Origin: Synechococcales cyanobacterium PMM_0003
GTDB lineage: Bacteria > Cyanobacteriota > Cyanobacteriia > Pseudanabaenales > Pseudanabaenaceae
Direction: 5' to 3'
DNA length: 5,960 nucleotides
Assembly: GCA_949128015.1 (NCBI GenBank)
Contig: CASBRC010000311.1
Location: 1-5,960, forward strand
In this document: in pieces, positions 5,768 through 5,960 of the stretch
Numbering within the stretch: position 1 is the first letter of the stretch
How the letters are laid out: each line of letters starts with the position of its first letter
Made by a program: the position numbers and the translations under genes
Notes under the pieces: generated by a model
Databases searched by the model: none
What the model was told of the DNA's origin: nothing
The model's input: only the letters and a program-made list of their open reading frames with translations

Positions 5768-5788
5768 CTCAGTCGCTTCAGCGCTGAG
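5768..5788 (-). promoter_or_regulatory. Stem-loop in the surE leader, ATG-proximal
   Basis: CTCAG (5768-5772) pairs with CTGAG (5784-5788). CGCT (5774-5777) pairs with AGCG (5780-5783) around a tiny loop, with T5773 bulged. The stem lies 24-44 nt before the surE ATG. It may influence translation; no known riboswitch class is recognised. Confidence 0.35.
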
Positions 5789-5801
5789 AGGGAAGCGAAC
5801 G

Positions 5802-5817
5802 AGGGAATTTATTCCCT
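5802..5817. promoter_or_regulatory. Stem-loop in the surE leader, 5' side
   Basis: AGGGAA (5802-5807) and TTCCCT (5812-5817) pair around a TTTA loop. On the plus strand it is followed by TTTAGTCTTTTT, like a weak terminator, but no plus-strand gene ends nearby. On the minus strand it would form the first hairpin of the surE leader, or it could be an operator dyad. Confidence 0.35.
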
Positions 5818-5842
5818 TTAGTCTTTTTGATTGATTCATATA

Positions 5843-5871
5843 ATTGTCGTTTTAGGATGGCTTTCTGTTAA
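5843..5871 (-). promoter_or_regulatory. Candidate sigma70-type promoter for surE
   Basis: On the minus strand TTAACA (5871-5866; 5 of 6 to TTGACA) is separated by 17 bp from GACAAT (5848-5843; 4 of 6 to TATAAT). Initiation would fall near 5836 and give a leader of about 90 nt containing both stem-loops. It lies just downstream of the terminator of the preceding gene, the right place for a new promoter. Confidence 0.35.
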
Positions 5872-5923
5872 AGTGGTGAAGCTAGGAGCGATAACCAAGC
5901 TTTTAGCAAACAAAATAACTTTT

Positions 5924-5943
5924 AAAAACCGCAGGGCTTGCGG
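5924..5943 (-). terminator. Rho-independent terminator of a gene beyond the right edge
   Basis: On the minus strand CCGCA, AGCCC loop, TGCGG, then TTTTT: a GC-rich stem with a five-T tail. Just upstream on the same strand the window edge reads CGC TCC ACA GAC TAA (5960-5946), so a coding frame could end in Arg-Ser-Thr-Asp three bases before the stem. This implies a minus-strand gene upstream of surE that ends here; twelve coding bases are too few to name it. Confidence 0.65.
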
Positions 5944-5960
5944 GGTTAGTCTGTGGAGCG

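Noticed and set aside
5293..5834. Two plus-strand frames (5293-5565 and 5598-5834) opposite surE
   Set aside because: Both mirror surE coding constraint or its leader, with no protein family resemblance.
1..5960. CRISPR arrays, tRNA or rRNA genes, insertion sequences
   Set aside because: I saw no regularly spaced repeats, cloverleaf-like sequence, rRNA motif or transposase frame.

Overview
The window looks like an ordinary stretch of a cyanobacterial chromosome. The main evidence is the octamer GCGATCGC (HIP1, the highly iterated palindrome of many cyanobacterial genomes). I count about twenty exact copies in under 6 kb, inside genes on both strands. The protein families fit too: a degenerate dihydroorotase of the kind I associate with cyanobacteria, a small three-helix membrane protein I recognise only from cyanobacteria, and a VapC remnant of a type common there. 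The composition is moderately AT-rich. A filamentous Pseudanabaena-like host is possible, but that is a guess.

Layout, left to right. Bases 1-154 hold no gene but carry a near-perfect 27-bp palindrome and a terminator hairpin. Next come four genes on the minus strand: a dihydroorotase-family pseudoenzyme (155-1402), a lipoprotein with Ca-loop-like FG-GAP/VCBS motifs (1491-2510), the mechanosensitive channel mscL (2588-3010) and a small membrane protein (3087-3515). Only 25 bp away, the LD-carboxypeptidase ldcA diverges on the plus strand (3541-4446). It faces a decayed toxin-antitoxin locus on the minus strand: an intact VapB-type antitoxin (4650-4862) followed by only the last third of its VapC toxin (4515-4649). 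The 5'-nucleotidase surE (4962-5744) follows, with a structured leader and a candidate promoter. The right edge carries a terminator that appears to end a further minus-strand gene outside the window.

Functionally, mscL (osmotic safety valve), ldcA (peptidoglycan tetrapeptide trimming), the lipoprotein and the membrane protein are all envelope-related. Hairpins and palindromes separate them, so I see no clear operon. surE and the dihydroorotase homologue touch nucleotide metabolism but lie at opposite ends of the window.

I do not see a convincing new multi-gene system. The points most worth a second look are the loss of almost every metal- and substrate-binding residue in the dihydroorotase homologue, the antitoxin retained beside a truncated toxin, the large palindrome at the left edge, and perfect palindromes in several spacers.
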